DNA of 58,217 nucleotides from Bacillus timonensis (GCF_004799755.1 NZ_SLUB01000027.1:1-58217); one strand, 5' to 3'; shown: positions 21,051-31,358, counted from the stretch's first letter. Program-made: numbers and translations. Notes: generated from the letters alone by a model not told the origin.

Positions 21051-22833
21051 ACATGACTGCATTTTCAACGTGATCAACACTACCATTCTGTAGTAAGAAC
21101 ATTTTGTAATATAATCCTTTTCGTGCCAATAACTCCTGGTGTGTTCCTCTTTCAACGATTTCCCCTTGGTGCAAGACTAAAATTAAATTGGCATCTTGAA
21201 TTGTAGACAAACGGTGGGCAATTGCAATCGTCGTTCGACCCTGCCTCATTTTTTCGAGGGCCTTTTGAATTTCGTGCTCTGTTTCTGTATCGATATTCGC
21301 AGTGGCTTCATCAAGGACCAAAATTTTCGGATTATTTACGATTGTCCTGGCAAATGCCAATAATTGCCTTTGACCACTTGAGAAGGTTGAACCACGTTCA
21401 ACAACCTGATAATCATATCCATCTTCTAGTTTTCTAATAAACTGATCCACTTGAACGAATTTAGCCGCATCTTCGATATCTTGGTCCGTAATATCCGAAT
21501 TATTTAAACGAAGGTTTTCCCTAATGGTTCCCACAAATAAAAATGGATCCTGAAGGACAAGACCTATCTTTTGACGTAATTCATTATTTTCATAGGATTT
21601 AATGGAAATCCCGTCTATTACTATATCTCCACGTTCAACCTCATAAAATCTCATTAATAAATTGATAACTGAACTTTTTCCACTACCCGTATGGCCAACA
21701 AGAGCTACCGTTTCTCCTTTTTTTGCTGTAAAAGAGATATTTTTTAAAACATCTCGCTTTCCATCATATGAAAAGCTAACATTTTTAAATTCAATTTCAC
21801 CCTTTACAATCGATGGGTTCTTATTTCCAACCGTTTGAGGTGCTAACTCATCATAATCAAGAAGTTCGAATACCCGTTGTGACGCAACTACTGCCTGCTG
21901 CAGAAGTGATAAACGCATCATCATATGGTTAACCGGCTCGAAAAATCGTTCAAGATAATTCACAAACGCATAAAGGACACCTATTTCAATTGGACTCTCA
22001 AGTGCAGAAATCCCAAAAAAGCTTAATACCAAAATAATCGTCACGATATAAATAAAATCAACTGCTGGTCTTAATAAAAGCCCATCAAGTTTAATGTTTT
22101 TAATTCCCGCTTGATAATGAGCATCATTGATTTCATCAAATTCACGTCGTAATCGTTTTTCTTGACGAAATACCTGGATGATTGCCATACCTTGAAGGGA
22201 TTCATTGAGCTTCGCATTCAGTTGGCTAAGTCGTTCCCTCATATCATGGTAATATTTTGAACTGAATTTACGATATGTTTGCATCAATATAAATAAAATC
22301 GGTAGTATGACCAAACAAAACAGTGCAAGTTGCACATTTAGATAAAACATCGCAATAAAAACTCCGATTAAAAACACACCATTTTGTACAAACGTGGCCA
22401 AAACCTCGACAAACATATCCTTTATTGCCTCTGTGTCATTTGTAACCCTAGATACTATACTTCCTCCTGGTGTCTTATCAAAATATTTCAACCCAAGCTT
22501 GTGAACTTTTGAAAACACCTCTACTCTCATTTCACGAATAATTTTTAAGGCAATTTCCTGAAATTTAACGAGCTGAAAATATTGAAGGATAACCTTTGAA
22601 AAATGAATAAAAAGATAAATTGACCCTAAATATACTAATGGTTTAACGGGAAGATGACCTGGTGTTAAATAGTCATCAATAAAGATTTTAATTAAGATTG
22701 GACCAATGATGTCCATAAGGGTAGCAAATAATAGCAAAGCAAATGCAAAAACAAATTCCTTCGTATGTGATTTTGTATATGATAGGAGCCGTATTAATGT
22801 ACGCCTTTGTTCTTTTTTTGAGATTTTGTTCAT
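21049..22833 (-). CDS. ABC multidrug exporter half, catalytic-site subunit (BmrD/YheH-like)
   Basis: This 594-residue half-transporter has six membrane segments, then an ATPase domain with Walker A GHTGSGKSS, Walker B ILVLDEAT with the catalytic Glu, and an H-loop AIAHRLS. Its signature is degenerate (FSSGQ instead of LSGGQ). That pattern is complementary to the partner gene 3 nt upstream and fits a heterodimeric exporter of the BmrC/BmrD type. It lacks the longer N-terminus of B. subtilis BmrD. Substrates are unknown. Confidence 0.88.
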   Translation of the reverse strand: MNKISKKEQRRTLIRLLSYTKSHTKEFVFAFALLLFATLMDIIGPILIKIFIDDYLTPGHLPVKPLVYLGSIYLFIHFSKVILQYFQLVKFQEIALKIIREMRVEVFSKVHKLGLKYFDKTPGGSIVSRVTNDTEAIKDMFVEVLATFVQNGVFLIGVFIAMFYLNVQLALFCLVILPILFILMQTYRKFSSKYYHDMRERLSQLNAKLNESLQGMAIIQVFRQEKRLRREFDEINDAHYQAGIKNIKLDGLLLRPAVDFIYIVTIILVLSFFGISALESPIEIGVLYAFVNYLERFFEPVNHMMMRLSLLQQAVVASQRVFELLDYDELAPQTVGNKNPSIVKGEIEFKNVSFSYDGKRDVLKNISFTAKKGETVALVGHTGSGKSSVINLLMRFYEVERGDIVIDGISIKSYENNELRQKIGLVLQDPFLFVGTIRENLRLNNSDITDQDIEDAAKFVQVDQFIRKLEDGYDYQVVERGSTFSSGQRQLLAFARTIVNNPKILVLDEATANIDTETEHEIQKALEKMRQGRTTIAIAHRLSTIQDANLILVLHQGEIVERGTHQELLARKGLYYKMFLLQNGSVDHVENAVM

Positions 22834-22836
22834 GCT

Positions 22837-24585
22837 TTACCCTCCATGCTCAACAAGTGATTCAAGCTGTTGCCGGTGATACATATCACGATACCAGCCT
22901 TCTTCTTCCATTAACTCATCATGTGTACCTCGCTGAGCAATTTCACCATTTTCTATGACAAGAATTTGGTTTGCATGCTGAATCGCGCTTAATCGATGTG
23001 ATGTAATGAATGTTGTTTTTCCTTCTCTATTCTCGCGTAAGGCACGTAAAATTCCCTCTTCCGTCTTAGCATCTACTGCGGATAACGAATCATCAAGAAT
23101 CAAAATTTCAGGGTTCATTAAGAGTGCCCTTGCAATTGAAATTCGTTGCTTTTGTCCCCCTGATAATGATACTCCTCGTTCACCAACAACCGTCTCATAA
23201 CCATCTGCAAACTGTAAAATATCCTCATGAATATTGGCAAGTTTCACAGCTTCGATAATTTCTGTCATTGATGCATCGGGCTTAGCAAATGCAATATTAT
23301 CGGCAACGGTTGCAGAAAAGAGAAAGTGATCCTGTGGAACATAACCAATTCCCTTACGTAGTGCATCTAATGTATAGGTTTTAATTTCTTTTTCGCCAAT
23401 CATAATTTCGCCTTTATAGCCTTCTATTTCACGAATGAACAGTTTTAACAAAGTTGTTTTACCAGCACCCGTCTTTCCAACTATTCCTAATGTATGGCCA
23501 CGCTTTAGGCTAAAATGGATCTCTTGAAGCGTTTGCTTTGACTCTCCTGGAAAGGAAAAGTGAGAAATGGAATACGTAATATCACCTGTTGGTGTCCTTT
23601 CACTAGCATTCTCGTAATCTATTATTTCCTTTGGTTCAGCAAGTAGACTCGACACGCGGTCATAGGACGCTCTTCCCCGCTCCACTATATTAAAAAGCCA
23701 ACCAAAAGCGAGCAATGGCCATATGAGCAATCCTAGATAGGTCGTAAAAGTAACCAATTCCCCTAGCGTCATTTCCCCCGAAAGGACATACCTTGAACCA
23801 AACACAATTGCGAGAAAGAAAGAAATTCCCACTATTAAAGAAATGGTTGGGTCATACAGAGCATCAACCTTTGCTACAGAAAGGTTTTTTTGGACCACAT
23901 CATCTGACTGTTTCCGAAATGATTCAATATCTTCTTCTTCTTGCCCAAACGTTTTTATGACCTTAATTCCACTCACACTTTCTTGTACCTTATCATTGAG
24001 GCTAGAAAACGCTTCCTGTGCTTTGTGAAAATGTTTATGTAATAGTGTCCCATAATAATTCGTAGATAGAGCCATAAATGGCAATGGAATCAGACATATT
24101 AACGTTAGCTTCCAATTTATTGTAGTGGCCATGGTTAATAGAACAAATCCGCCTGTAGCGAGTGAGTCGACTAATGTTAAAACACCTGAACCGGCCGTTT
24201 GCTGTATCGCCTGTAAATCATTTGTCGAATGAGCCATTAAGTCGCCTATTCTTCTCTTTTGAAAGAAGCTTTGTGACATTTTCGTAAAATGCTCATATAG
24301 ACGATTCCTTAATAATCTTGCTAGTTTTACAGATGAACCAAATATCATGATTCGCCAAAAGAACCGAACGACATAAACGGTACATGCCGTTACCAATAAG
24401 ACAGTCAGCCAATTAAATAAGGTTTGTTTCGTTAGAGTTCCTTGTGCAATATAATCAACGATTCGACCAATTACTTTGGGAGGAACAAGCTCCAGCAAAG
24501 CAACAATCAGTAATAAGAAAATACCCGTTAAATAGGATTTTTTCTCCTGTTTAAAAAACCACATTAAATCCGTAAAGATCTTCAT
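22837..24585 (-). CDS. ABC multidrug exporter half, degenerate-site subunit (BmrC/YheI-like)
   Basis: This 582-residue half-transporter has Walker A VGKTGAGKTT and a canonical LSGGQKQR signature, but Walker B reads ILILDDS, with Asp in place of the catalytic Glu. This is the degenerate half of a heterodimer. ATG 24585 follows TCGGAGGA. It is the first gene of the pair. Insertion between yneF and ynzD compared with B. subtilis suggests gain in this lineage. Confidence 0.88.
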   Translation of the reverse strand: MKIFTDLMWFFKQEKKSYLTGIFLLLIVALLELVPPKVIGRIVDYIAQGTLTKQTLFNWLTVLLVTACTVYVVRFFWRIMIFGSSVKLARLLRNRLYEHFTKMSQSFFQKRRIGDLMAHSTNDLQAIQQTAGSGVLTLVDSLATGGFVLLTMATTINWKLTLICLIPLPFMALSTNYYGTLLHKHFHKAQEAFSSLNDKVQESVSGIKVIKTFGQEEEDIESFRKQSDDVVQKNLSVAKVDALYDPTISLIVGISFFLAIVFGSRYVLSGEMTLGELVTFTTYLGLLIWPLLAFGWLFNIVERGRASYDRVSSLLAEPKEIIDYENASERTPTGDITYSISHFSFPGESKQTLQEIHFSLKRGHTLGIVGKTGAGKTTLLKLFIREIEGYKGEIMIGEKEIKTYTLDALRKGIGYVPQDHFLFSATVADNIAFAKPDASMTEIIEAVKLANIHEDILQFADGYETVVGERGVSLSGGQKQRISIARALLMNPEILILDDSLSAVDAKTEEGILRALRENREGKTTFITSHRLSAIQHANQILVIENGEIAQRGTHDELMEEEGWYRDMYHRQQLESLVEHGG

Positions 24586-24752
24586 CTGCTAATCCTCCGA
24601 AAGATGAAATAAGTGCCATAATAGTTTACCAAATTTTTATAATTGTAGGAAGATGGTAACCAAGCTTTTCATGATGCATAAGTGAAAAGAATTATATTTA
24701 TTCAAAATTTCTATTATAATTGAATGTAGATCATAGATTGAGGTGATTGATG

Positions 24753-25142
24753 ATGATTAGCTACAAGGAGCTTCACCATGTGAGTTTAACGGTAACGAAT
24801 CTTGAAAAAGCGAAGGATTTTTACAGCAATATTCTCTGTTTACAAGAAATTGAACGTCCAAATTTCGATTTCCCTGGTGCTTGGTATTCGGTCGGGAATC
24901 AACAACTCCATTTAATTGTCCTACCTGAGTCTCAAACGATTCGAAAGGATAAAAGCATTAGCAGCCGCGAGGGGCATTTTGCATTAAGAGTGGAAAACTA
25001 TTATGACACGCTAAATTGGCTCTCGATGCACAATGTCACCGTGCTTGAAAAGCCGGATAGTATCAGTGGTTTTGCGCAAATCTTTTGTGCGGATCCGGAT
25101 GGAAATTTAATCGAATTAAATGTGGATCAACGAGATTTATAG
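24753..25142 (+). CDS. VOC (glyoxalase/dioxygenase fold) family protein
   Basis: This is a 129-residue single vicinal-oxygen-chelate domain pair. Candidate metal ligands are the His in LHHVSLTV, the His in GHFALRV and the Glu in NLIELNV. Its reaction cannot be told from sequence. In-frame starts at 24747 (TTG), 24750 and 24753 are possible; 24753 has the best spacing from AGGTGA. Confidence 0.82.
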   Translation: MISYKELHHVSLTVTNLEKAKDFYSNILCLQEIERPNFDFPGAWYSVGNQQLHLIVLPESQTIRKDKSISSREGHFALRVENYYDTLNWLSMHNVTVLEKPDSISGFAQIFCADPDGNLIELNVDQRDL

Positions 25143-25152
25143 GCAAGAATAC

Positions 25153-25200
25153 AAAAAAGCCACTTTATTAGCGAAAATTCACTAATAAAGTGGCTTTTTA
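25153..25200. terminator. Strong bidirectional terminator, VOC gene / yneF
   Basis: AAAAAGCCACTTTATTAG and its complement form an 18-bp stem with a ten-base loop and T runs on both sides. Confidence 0.92.
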
Positions 25201-25229
25201 TGGAAGTTGAAACTAAGCATGTCCAACTT

Positions 25230-25457
25230 TTATTGCTTGTCCATTTGACCGTTCATTGCTTTTAGCATTTGATTGATCTTCTTTTGACTTGGTTTCATAC
25301 CCATTTGCATCATCATTACTTTTAGCATTTGCTCATTGATTGGTGGGTTTTTCTTTAAGTAAGTCATCATGTATTTACGTGCAATAAAAAATCCTAATGC
25401 AACGCCACCAAGTAAAGCTACCACGATTAGTAAGATAGCTAACCATATTTGCATCAT
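25230..25457 (-). CDS. yneF: UPF0154 membrane protein YneF
   Basis: This 75-residue protein has one N-terminal membrane segment ([19 protein letters not shown]) followed by [18 protein letters not shown] and a Met-rich helix, the UPF0154/YneF pattern. Its function is unknown. ATG 25457 follows AAGGAGG; the next codon is also ATG. It lies after sirA as in B. subtilis. Confidence 0.9.
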   Translation of the reverse strand: MMQIWLAILLIVVALLGGVALGFFIARKYMMTYLKKNPPINEQMLKVMMMQMGMKPSQKKINQMLKAMNGQMDKQ

Positions 25458-25544
25458 ACAAAAACTTCCTCCTTCATGTTGTCTCATTACAGTGTACTAA
25501 ACCAATAGCAATTATACAATATTTGTTTTATGTTTTCCTAGTCC

Positions 25545-25985
25545 CTAGACAAACTTTCTTTCCTTAATTGGATTTAACCATCCATATTTATTTGCTGAAA
25601 AATCCATCGCTAAAAAACACCGGTCATATTTACGGAGGATTTCAAAAAACGCCGTTTCTGCCTCAAAGCTTCCAGTCGACTGTAGATGGAGGTAATTATT
25701 ATGTATGGTTAGTTTTGCGTAGCTATTAAATTCATTCCATTCTATAGTGTGCATATGACTTTGACGATGATAATAGGAATAATGAGCAAGGCTTGATTCA
25801 ATTTTTTGTTGAATGCGGATCGTCGGAATTGACCTCGTGATGAACTCTATTTGTTTATATAAAATTTGTTTCCGCTCTTGCTTGGATTGGTTATATTCTA
25901 AAAACAAATGATAGATTAGTGATTCACGCCCAAAGTAATGAGTGGCAAATTCTTCTTCTATTAAATAGATGTAATACTCTCTCAT
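25545..25985 (-). CDS. sirA: Sporulation inhibitor of replication SirA
   Basis: SirA binds DnaA domain I and blocks new replication rounds when sporulation begins. The 146-residue product keeps the family ends: MREYYIYLIEEEFATHYFGR at the start and CFLAMDFSANKYGWLNP at the end. ATG 25985 follows TGGGAGG. A Spo0A-type box lies about 95 nt upstream, in keeping with Spo0A activation in B. subtilis. Confidence 0.92.
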   Translation of the reverse strand: MREYYIYLIEEEFATHYFGRESLIYHLFLEYNQSKQERKQILYKQIEFITRSIPTIRIQQKIESSLAHYSYYHRQSHMHTIEWNEFNSYAKLTIHNNYLHLQSTGSFEAETAFFEILRKYDRCFLAMDFSANKYGWLNPIKERKFV

Positions 25986-26075
25986 ACTCTTTCCTCCCAA
26001 TACTATCGATATTGAATAGTATATTCGAAAGAGTCTGTGTTTTTTGTCTGAAACTGGAGTAAGAATCGTCTAGTT

Positions 26076-26084
26076 TTGTCGAAA
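26076..26084. promoter_or_regulatory. Spo0A-type box upstream of sirA
   Basis: TTGTCGAAA includes a complete 0A box. On the minus strand a TATACT candidate -10 for sirA lies about 55 nt downstream. sirA is a Spo0A target in B. subtilis; use of this box is inferred. Confidence 0.5.
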
Positions 26085-26100
26085 TTGGTGTTTTATAAGA

Positions 26101-26124
26101 AAAGGGGTCGGATTCGACCCCTTT
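26101..26124 (-). terminator. Terminator of tkt
   Basis: AAAGGGGTCG and CGACCCCTTT pair around GATT, 7 nt after the tkt stop. Confidence 0.85.
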
Positions 26125-26130
26125 CTTACG

Positions 26131-28134
26131 TTATTGAAGTAATTGCTTTACTCGATTTACGACATTTTCAACTGAGAACCCATATTCTTTCATCACAATT
26201 TCACCTGGTGCAGAAGCACCGAATTCGTGGATACCGAGGATATCTCCCTCATCTCCAGTGTATCTCTCCCACCCAAGTGGTGTTGCCATTTCAATGGCTA
26301 ATCGTTTTTTTACGTTTTTAGGAATAACGGATTCCTTATACTCATTTGATTGTGCCTCAAAACGATCCCATGATGGCATACTGACTACGGATACCTCAAT
26401 ATTTTCGTTTGCGAGTTGTTTTTGTGCTTCTACAGCAAGACTTACTTCAGAGCCTGTTGCTAAAAGTAGAGCTGCGGGTTGTCCAGATTTTGCAGGTGAT
26501 ACCACATATGCGCCTTTTGATACACCTTCATACCCTTTTTCAGCTGTTCCTTCTAGAGTTGGTAGGTTCTGTCTTGTTAAAATAAGTGCAGTTGGTACAT
26601 CTTTTGATTCAATAGCTAGTCTCCATGCTGCGGCAGTTTCATTTCCATCAGCAGGTCGTATCACTGATAAATTCGGCATCGCTCTTAATGCCGGTAGTTG
26701 TTCAACTGGCTCATGTGTGGGCCCATCTTCTCCAACTGCAATACTGTCATGTGTAAACACATAGGTGACCGGTACTTTCATTAATGCAGCAAGTCTAATC
26801 GCTGGTCGTAAATAATCTGAGAAAACAAAGAATGTTCCACCAAATACTTTTAATCCACCATGGAGAGCCATGCCGTTTAAGGCCGCACCCATTGCAAATT
26901 CACGAACTCCAAACCAAATATTGCGCCCACTATAATCATTAGGCATAAAATCAGCAGCATCTTTTATCATTGTTTTATTTGAACCAGCTAAATCAGCAGA
27001 ACCACCAAAGAATTGTGGAACACTATTTGCGATTGCATTTAATGCTTCACCAGAAGATGCACGAGTTGCGAGTTTCTTACCTACTTCATAGACCGGTAAC
27101 GTCTTTTCCCAACCCTCAGGCAGCCTGCAATCTATCGCCATCTCTAGCTGTTTTCCAAGCTCTGTATTGCTTTCTTTATAATCGTTAAACAATTGATTCC
27201 ATTCTTGCTCACTTTGTTCGCCAACCCTTTTTACAGTTTCTTCAAAATGCTCATAGACCTCGCTTGGCACATGAAAGTCATTTTCAAATGTCCAATTATA
27301 TGCTTCTTTTGTTAATTTTAATTCATCAGCACCTAATGGTTCGCCATGTGCTTTTGATTTACCAGCACGATTCGGAGAACCATAGCCAATTGTTGTTCGA
27401 ACCTCGATGAGGGTAGGACAAGTTAAATCTCCTTTTGCTTCCTCAATTGCCTGATCAATCGCATCAACATCATTTCCATCTTCCACACGTAGATATTGCC
27501 AACCATAGGCTTTATAGCGTTGTTCAATTGATTCTGAAAAAGCCTGATCGAGGTCACCATCTAGAGAAATATCATTTGAATCATATAAAACAATTAAACG
27601 CCCTAATTTTAAGTGAGCTGCTAATGATGAAGCTTCCCCTGAAACGCCCTCCATCAAGTCACCATCTCCGCAGATGGCATATGTAAAATGGTTTACTATT
27701 TCAAATGAATCTTTATTGTAAACACCAGCTAAATGACGTTCGGCCATCGCCATCCCAACCGCCATGGCGATACCTTGCCCGAGCGGACCTGTTGTTGCAT
27801 CAACACCCGCTGTATGCCCATATTCAGGATGACCCGGAGTTTTGCTGCCCCACTGACGAAATTGCTTTAAGTCATCAATTGTTAAATCATAGCCTGATAA
27901 GTGAAGCATACTGTACAATAGTGCCGATCCATGTCCCGCTGATAGCACAAAGCGGTCACGATTAAACCATTTTGGATTTTTTGGATTGTGCCTCATATGT
28001 CTGGTCCATAGAGTATATGTCATTGGGGCTGCTCCCATCGGCATCCCTGGGTGACCTGAATTTGCTTTTTCAACAGCGTCGATCGAAAGTGTACGAATCG
28101 ACGCAATCGACAAGTCAGTAATTGAATTCGTCAT
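26131..28134 (-). CDS. tkt: Transketolase
   Basis: Transketolase moves two-carbon units between sugars in the pentose phosphate pathway. The 667-residue length is typical. The TPP motif runs from GDGDLMEG to the downstream Asn-containing [12 protein letters not shown], and the transketolase motif [13 protein letters not shown] is present. ATG 28134 follows AAAGGATG. It is flanked by ynzC and sirA as in B. subtilis. Confidence 0.97.
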   Translation of the reverse strand: MTNSITDLSIASIRTLSIDAVEKANSGHPGMPMGAAPMTYTLWTRHMRHNPKNPKWFNRDRFVLSAGHGSALLYSMLHLSGYDLTIDDLKQFRQWGSKTPGHPEYGHTAGVDATTGPLGQGIAMAVGMAMAERHLAGVYNKDSFEIVNHFTYAICGDGDLMEGVSGEASSLAAHLKLGRLIVLYDSNDISLDGDLDQAFSESIEQRYKAYGWQYLRVEDGNDVDAIDQAIEEAKGDLTCPTLIEVRTTIGYGSPNRAGKSKAHGEPLGADELKLTKEAYNWTFENDFHVPSEVYEHFEETVKRVGEQSEQEWNQLFNDYKESNTELGKQLEMAIDCRLPEGWEKTLPVYEVGKKLATRASSGEALNAIANSVPQFFGGSADLAGSNKTMIKDAADFMPNDYSGRNIWFGVREFAMGAALNGMALHGGLKVFGGTFFVFSDYLRPAIRLAALMKVPVTYVFTHDSIAVGEDGPTHEPVEQLPALRAMPNLSVIRPADGNETAAAWRLAIESKDVPTALILTRQNLPTLEGTAEKGYEGVSKGAYVVSPAKSGQPAALLLATGSEVSLAVEAQKQLANENIEVSVVSMPSWDRFEAQSNEYKESVIPKNVKKRLAIEMATPLGWERYTGDEGDILGIHEFGASAPGEIVMKEYGFSVENVVNRVKQLLQ

Positions 28135-28190
28135 AACACAAACATCCTTTCAAATAATTAGTCGGTTCTTATGTAGTATGCACAAAAAGA

Positions 28191-28220
28191 AAAGAATACA
28201 TAGAAATCTATGTATTCTTT
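28191..28220 (-). terminator. Terminator of the micropeptide-ynzC unit
   Basis: AAAGAATACATAGA and TCTATGTATTCTTT form a 14-bp stem right after the ynzC stop, followed by a U-rich tail on the minus strand. Confidence 0.85.
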
Positions 28221-28221
28221 G

Positions 28222-28452
28222 TTAATGCAATCTTTTCCGTTTGCTCTCTTTTAATTTTTCGGGAGTTACATCATTTCCCTCTGGGTCTACAACCTTTACC
28301 GAATGTAAGGTATTTGTCATTGAATTTCTAAAAACACGTAAATACTCTTGTCTAAGCTCTTGTTGTTCTTCTTTTTCTTTATCTGTAAGACCAACTGACT
28401 TTGCTTTTTTGGCAAGAGCGTTGATCCGATTCAGTTTATCTTTTGAAAGCAT
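28222..28452 (-). CDS. ynzC: DUF896 protein YnzC
   Basis: This 76-residue DUF896 protein has two helices. LNRINALAKKAKSVGLTDKE and RVFRNSMTNTLHSVKVVD are family signatures. In B. subtilis ynzC is the last gene of the LexA-controlled yneA-yneB-ynzC operon. Here yneA and yneB are missing and a micropeptide gene takes their place. ATG 28452 follows AAGGAG. Confidence 0.92.
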   Translation of the reverse strand: MLSKDKLNRINALAKKAKSVGLTDKEKEEQQELRQEYLRVFRNSMTNTLHSVKVVDPEGNDVTPEKLKESKRKRLH

Positions 28453-28539
28453 CGTATTTCTCCTTGTGTCATCTTTTCTAAATCATAGTTCATAGTACTA
28501 AATGAAAAGATTTTTTACAAGTATTCCACTCTCCTTAAC

Positions 28540-28626
28540 TTAACTAGCAGTGATAAAAACCATTCCCATGCTTAATAAAATAAATAAGACATAATAGATA
28601 AATCCACTTTGTAATTTTTTCAACAT
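28540..28626 (-). CDS. Candidate SOS-controlled single-pass membrane micropeptide
   Basis: A 28-codon frame begins ATG TTG AAA AAA TTA, eight bases after GGGGTGG; another in-frame ATG lies two codons upstream at 28632. The product has two Lys near its start and one hydrophobic stretch (FIYYVLFILLSMGMVFIT), so it should be a single membrane segment with no soluble domain. It occupies the yneA position, divergent from lexA, and a LexA-type box lies 20 nt upstream. YneA is a membrane division inhibitor with a LysM domain, which is absent here. Expression is unproven. Confidence 0.55.
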   Translation of the reverse strand: MLKKLQSGFIYYVLFILLSMGMVFITAS

Positions 28627-28645
28627 GTACATTTCCACCCCTATA

Positions 28646-28724
28646 GAATGTTTGTTCGTATTTTATGCTTTTATTATATACCGAACAAATGTTTTGTGTC
28701 AACAAAAATTCGAACTTATGTTTG
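28646..28724. promoter_or_regulatory. Three LexA-type boxes in the lexA divergent promoter
   Basis: GAATGTTTGTTCG (28646-28658), CGAACAAATGTTTT (28682-28695) and CGAACTTATGTTTG (28711-28724) match CGAACRNRYGTTYG with zero or one mismatch in the core. The third abuts the lexA -35; the first lies just before the micropeptide gene. This arrangement would let LexA repress both directions. Confidence 0.85.
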
Positions 28725-28750
28725 TATGTTCGAATAAAACATGCTATACT
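28722..28750 (+). promoter_or_regulatory. Sigma-A promoter of lexA
   Basis: TTGTAT (28722-28727), a 17-nt spacer and TATACT (28745-28750). The -35 overlaps the third LexA box. Confidence 0.75.
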
Positions 28751-28860
28751 CTACTTAAGAATTTAGGTTTTTGTCGGACAGACACATGCTTAAAAACCGA
28801 TCATGAATGATGAACGAGGATTTAATACATAGAAAAATAAAGATAAGGGGATGAGTGTAG

Positions 28861-29487
28861 ATGACGACAAAGCTTTCAAAAAGACAGCAGGACATATTGA
28901 ATTACATTAAACAGGAAGTAAAAGATAAGGGTTACCCACCTTCAGTAAGGGAAATTGGAGAGGCTGTTGGGTTAGCATCGAGTTCAACAGTTCATGGCCA
29001 TTTGTCCAGACTGGAAAGTAAAGGTTTAATTAGAAGAGACCCAACAAAGCCTCGTGCTATTGAAATATTACAAGCCGATACAAATGAAACTATTCCTACT
29101 GCAAATGTTGTGAATGTCCCTGTCATTGGTAAGGTTACAGCGGGTCAACCCATCACAGCCATTGAAAATATTGAAGAGTATTTTCCACTACCTGATCGAT
29201 TTGCAGCGCACGATGATCAAATTTTCATGCTTGAAATTATGGGCGACAGTATGATTGAAGCGGGTATTCTTGATGGAGACTACGTAATCGTTAAGCAACA
29301 GCATTCAGCAAACAATGGGGATATTGTTGTTGCTATGACAGAAGAAGATGAAGCAACTGTAAAAAGATTCTTCAAAGAAAAAGACCATATTCGACTCCAG
29401 CCAGAAAATTCAATGCTTGAACCAATTATTTTAAAAAATGTAACCATTCTTGGAAAAGTTATCGGTGTATACCGTACTATTCATTAA
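28861..29487 (+). CDS. lexA: SOS repressor LexA
   Basis: LexA represses SOS genes and cleaves itself when RecA filaments form. The 208-residue protein has an N-terminal winged helix ([21 protein letters not shown]), the Ala94-Gly95 scissile bond in KVTAGQ, Ser130 in MGDSM and Lys168 in ATVKRF, all at normal spacing. An AAGGGG lies upstream of the ATG. The target recA, with introns, is in the same window. Confidence 0.98.
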   Translation: MTTKLSKRQQDILNYIKQEVKDKGYPPSVREIGEAVGLASSSTVHGHLSRLESKGLIRRDPTKPRAIEILQADTNETIPTANVVNVPVIGKVTAGQPITAIENIEEYFPLPDRFAAHDDQIFMLEIMGDSMIEAGILDGDYVIVKQQHSANNGDIVVAMTEEDEATVKRFFKEKDHIRLQPENSMLEPIILKNVTILGKVIGVYRTIH

Positions 29488-29493
29488 ATATGT

Positions 29494-29527
29494 AAAGGAC
29501 CATTTCTTCATTGAAGTGGTCTTTTTT
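29494..29527 (+). terminator. Terminator of lexA
   Basis: GACCATTTC and GAAGTGGTC pair with one U-G, followed by six T. Confidence 0.85.
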
Positions 29528-29534
29528 CATAATG

Positions 29535-29570
29535 AAAGACCCTTAACACAGTGTTAAGGGTCTCTTTTTT
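29535..29570 (-). terminator. Terminator of glnR-glnA
   Basis: GACCCTTAAC and GTTAAGGGTC form the stem, with flanking A and T runs; the glnA stop abuts it. It may work in both directions as a second lexA terminator. Confidence 0.8.
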
Positions 29571-30903
29571 AATACATCGTCATATATTGCTCACGTTCCC
29601 AAGGGTGTACTTGGGTGCGGAACATATCCCATTCGATCTCTTTCGCTTCGATAAAGTGTTCGAACAAATGTCCGCCTAAGGCTTTAATTAACACTTCATC
29701 CTGTTTTAACATTTCTAAAGCAAGTGCCAAAGTAGATGGTAAATCCACGATTCCCGCTTCATTACGCTCTTCTTTGTTCATCACATAAATATTTCTATCA
29801 ACAGGTGCGGGTGGGGTAAGCTTGTTCTTAATACCATCTAAGCCCGCAGCCAGTAATACAGCCATTGCCATATATGGGTTTGCTGCTGGGTCGACTGAAC
29901 GCACCTCAACACGTGTGCTTAAACCACGTGAAGCAGGGATACGAACAAGTGGACTTCTATTTTGAGCAGACCAAGCTACATAACAAGGTGCTTCATATCC
30001 AGGCACTAAACGTTTATAAGAGTTTACAGTTGGATTTGTAACAGCTGTAAAGTTAGGTGCATGTTTTAAAACTCCTGCAATAAAATGTCTAGCATTATCA
30101 CTTAATTGTAGGTCTGCGTTTGGATCGAAAAATGCATTTTCTCCACCTTTAAATAATGAAAGGTTACAGTGCATTCCGGAACCGGCTACACCAAACAATG
30201 GTTTTGGCATAAATGTTGCGTGTAAACCGTGTTTACGGGCAATTGTTTTTACAACGAGTTTAAACGTTTGAATTTCATCACAAGCAGTAAGAGCATCTTC
30301 ATATTTAAAATCAATTTCATGCTGACCAGGTGCTACCTCATGATGAGACGCTTCAATTTCAAAGCCCATTTCCTCAAGCTCTAACACGATATCTCGGCGA
30401 CAGTTTTCACCAAGATCTGTTGGCGCTAAGTCAAAGTACCCACCATTATCATTTAACTCAAGAGTAGGTTCACCTTTTTGATCTAATTTAAATAGGAAAA
30501 ATTCAGGCTCAGGTCCAAGGTTGAAATTTGTAAATCCTAACTCTTCCATTTCTCTTAAGACTCTCTTTAAGTTATTACGAGGGTCACCTTCAAATGGAGT
30601 ACCATCTGCATTATGGATGTCACAAATTAATCGAGCTACCTTCCCCTTTTCAGCAGTCCACGGGAATACTACCCATGTATTTAGATCAGGGTAAAGATAC
30701 ATATCCGATTCTTCGATACGCACAAAGCCTTCGATTGAAGAACCATCAAACATCATTTTATTACTCAAAGCTTTTTCCAACTGACTTACAGGAATTTCAA
30801 CATTTTTAATTGTTCCAAGAATGTCTGTGAATTGTAAACGTACAAATTTTACATTCTCTTCATTTGCTAAACGAAAAATATCTTCTTTCGTATATTTGGA
30901 CAT
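29569..30903 (-). CDS. glnA: Glutamine synthetase, type I
   Basis: GlnA makes glutamine from glutamate and ammonia, and in Bacillus the feedback-inhibited enzyme also controls GlnR and TnrA. The 444-residue length is the GSI-alpha class. [10 protein letters not shown], the ATP-binding [12 protein letters not shown] and [13 protein letters not shown] are present, with no adenylylation-site extension. ATG 30903 follows GGGGAGG. It lies 53 nt after glnR and shares its promoter. Confidence 0.98.
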   Translation of the reverse strand: MSKYTKEDIFRLANEENVKFVRLQFTDILGTIKNVEIPVSQLEKALSNKMMFDGSSIEGFVRIEESDMYLYPDLNTWVVFPWTAEKGKVARLICDIHNADGTPFEGDPRNNLKRVLREMEELGFTNFNLGPEPEFFLFKLDQKGEPTLELNDNGGYFDLAPTDLGENCRRDIVLELEEMGFEIEASHHEVAPGQHEIDFKYEDALTACDEIQTFKLVVKTIARKHGLHATFMPKPLFGVAGSGMHCNLSLFKGGENAFFDPNADLQLSDNARHFIAGVLKHAPNFTAVTNPTVNSYKRLVPGYEAPCYVAWSAQNRSPLVRIPASRGLSTRVEVRSVDPAANPYMAMAVLLAAGLDGIKNKLTPPAPVDRNIYVMNKEERNEAGIVDLPSTLALALEMLKQDEVLIKALGGHLFEHFIEAKEIEWDMFRTQVHPWEREQYMTMY

Positions 30904-30956
30904 TAAGTCTTCCTCCCCAAACCTTGTTGTAAGTATAGTTTTTTTCATGTTCATAA

Positions 30957-31358
30957 TTAATGAAAAAATCGCGACATATCACTATGATGAGGACCGGATT
31001 GCTTTTTAAATCGACCCGCTTGAAGCAATTCATTCCTCAGTAATTTTCTAAGCTCTGAATTAGATATTTCATGTTTCACAGGCTCGACCGGTTTTTCTTC
31101 GGCTTCTGATCCTTGGTTTTGAACTGCGAATATTTGTTTAATTCCAGCTAGGTTAACTTTTTGTTCGATCAAGCTTTTGATTTCAAGTAATCGATCAACG
31201 TCATTAAATGAATATAGTCTTCGATTTGTTTCAGTTCTTGCAGGAGAAATCAGACCATTTTCCTCATAATACCGGATTTGCCGGGCAGATAATTCAGTTA
31301 ATTGCATGACAATTCCAATTGGAAAGAGTGGCATGGAACGTCGAATTTCGTCACTCAT
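30957..31358 (-). CDS. glnR: Nitrogen repressor GlnR (MerR family)
   Basis: GlnR is a 133-residue MerR-type regulator. The helix-turn-helix reads [20 protein letters not shown], followed by the wing [17 protein letters not shown] and a C-terminal autoinhibitory tail ([15 protein letters not shown]). It represses its own operon in excess nitrogen when bound by feedback-inhibited GlnA. ATG 31358 follows AAAGGAGG. Its operators are visible upstream. Confidence 0.96.
   Translation of the reverse strand: MSDEIRRSMPLFPIGIVMQLTELSARQIRYYEENGLISPARTETNRRLYSFNDVDRLLEIKSLIEQKVNLAGIKQIFAVQNQGSEAEEKPVEPVKHEISNSELRKLLRNELLQAGRFKKQSGPHHSDMSRFFH

Noticed and set aside
28625-28810. Plus-strand 61-codon open frame in the lexA promoter
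   Set aside because: It runs through the LexA boxes and the lexA -10 and has no ribosome site.
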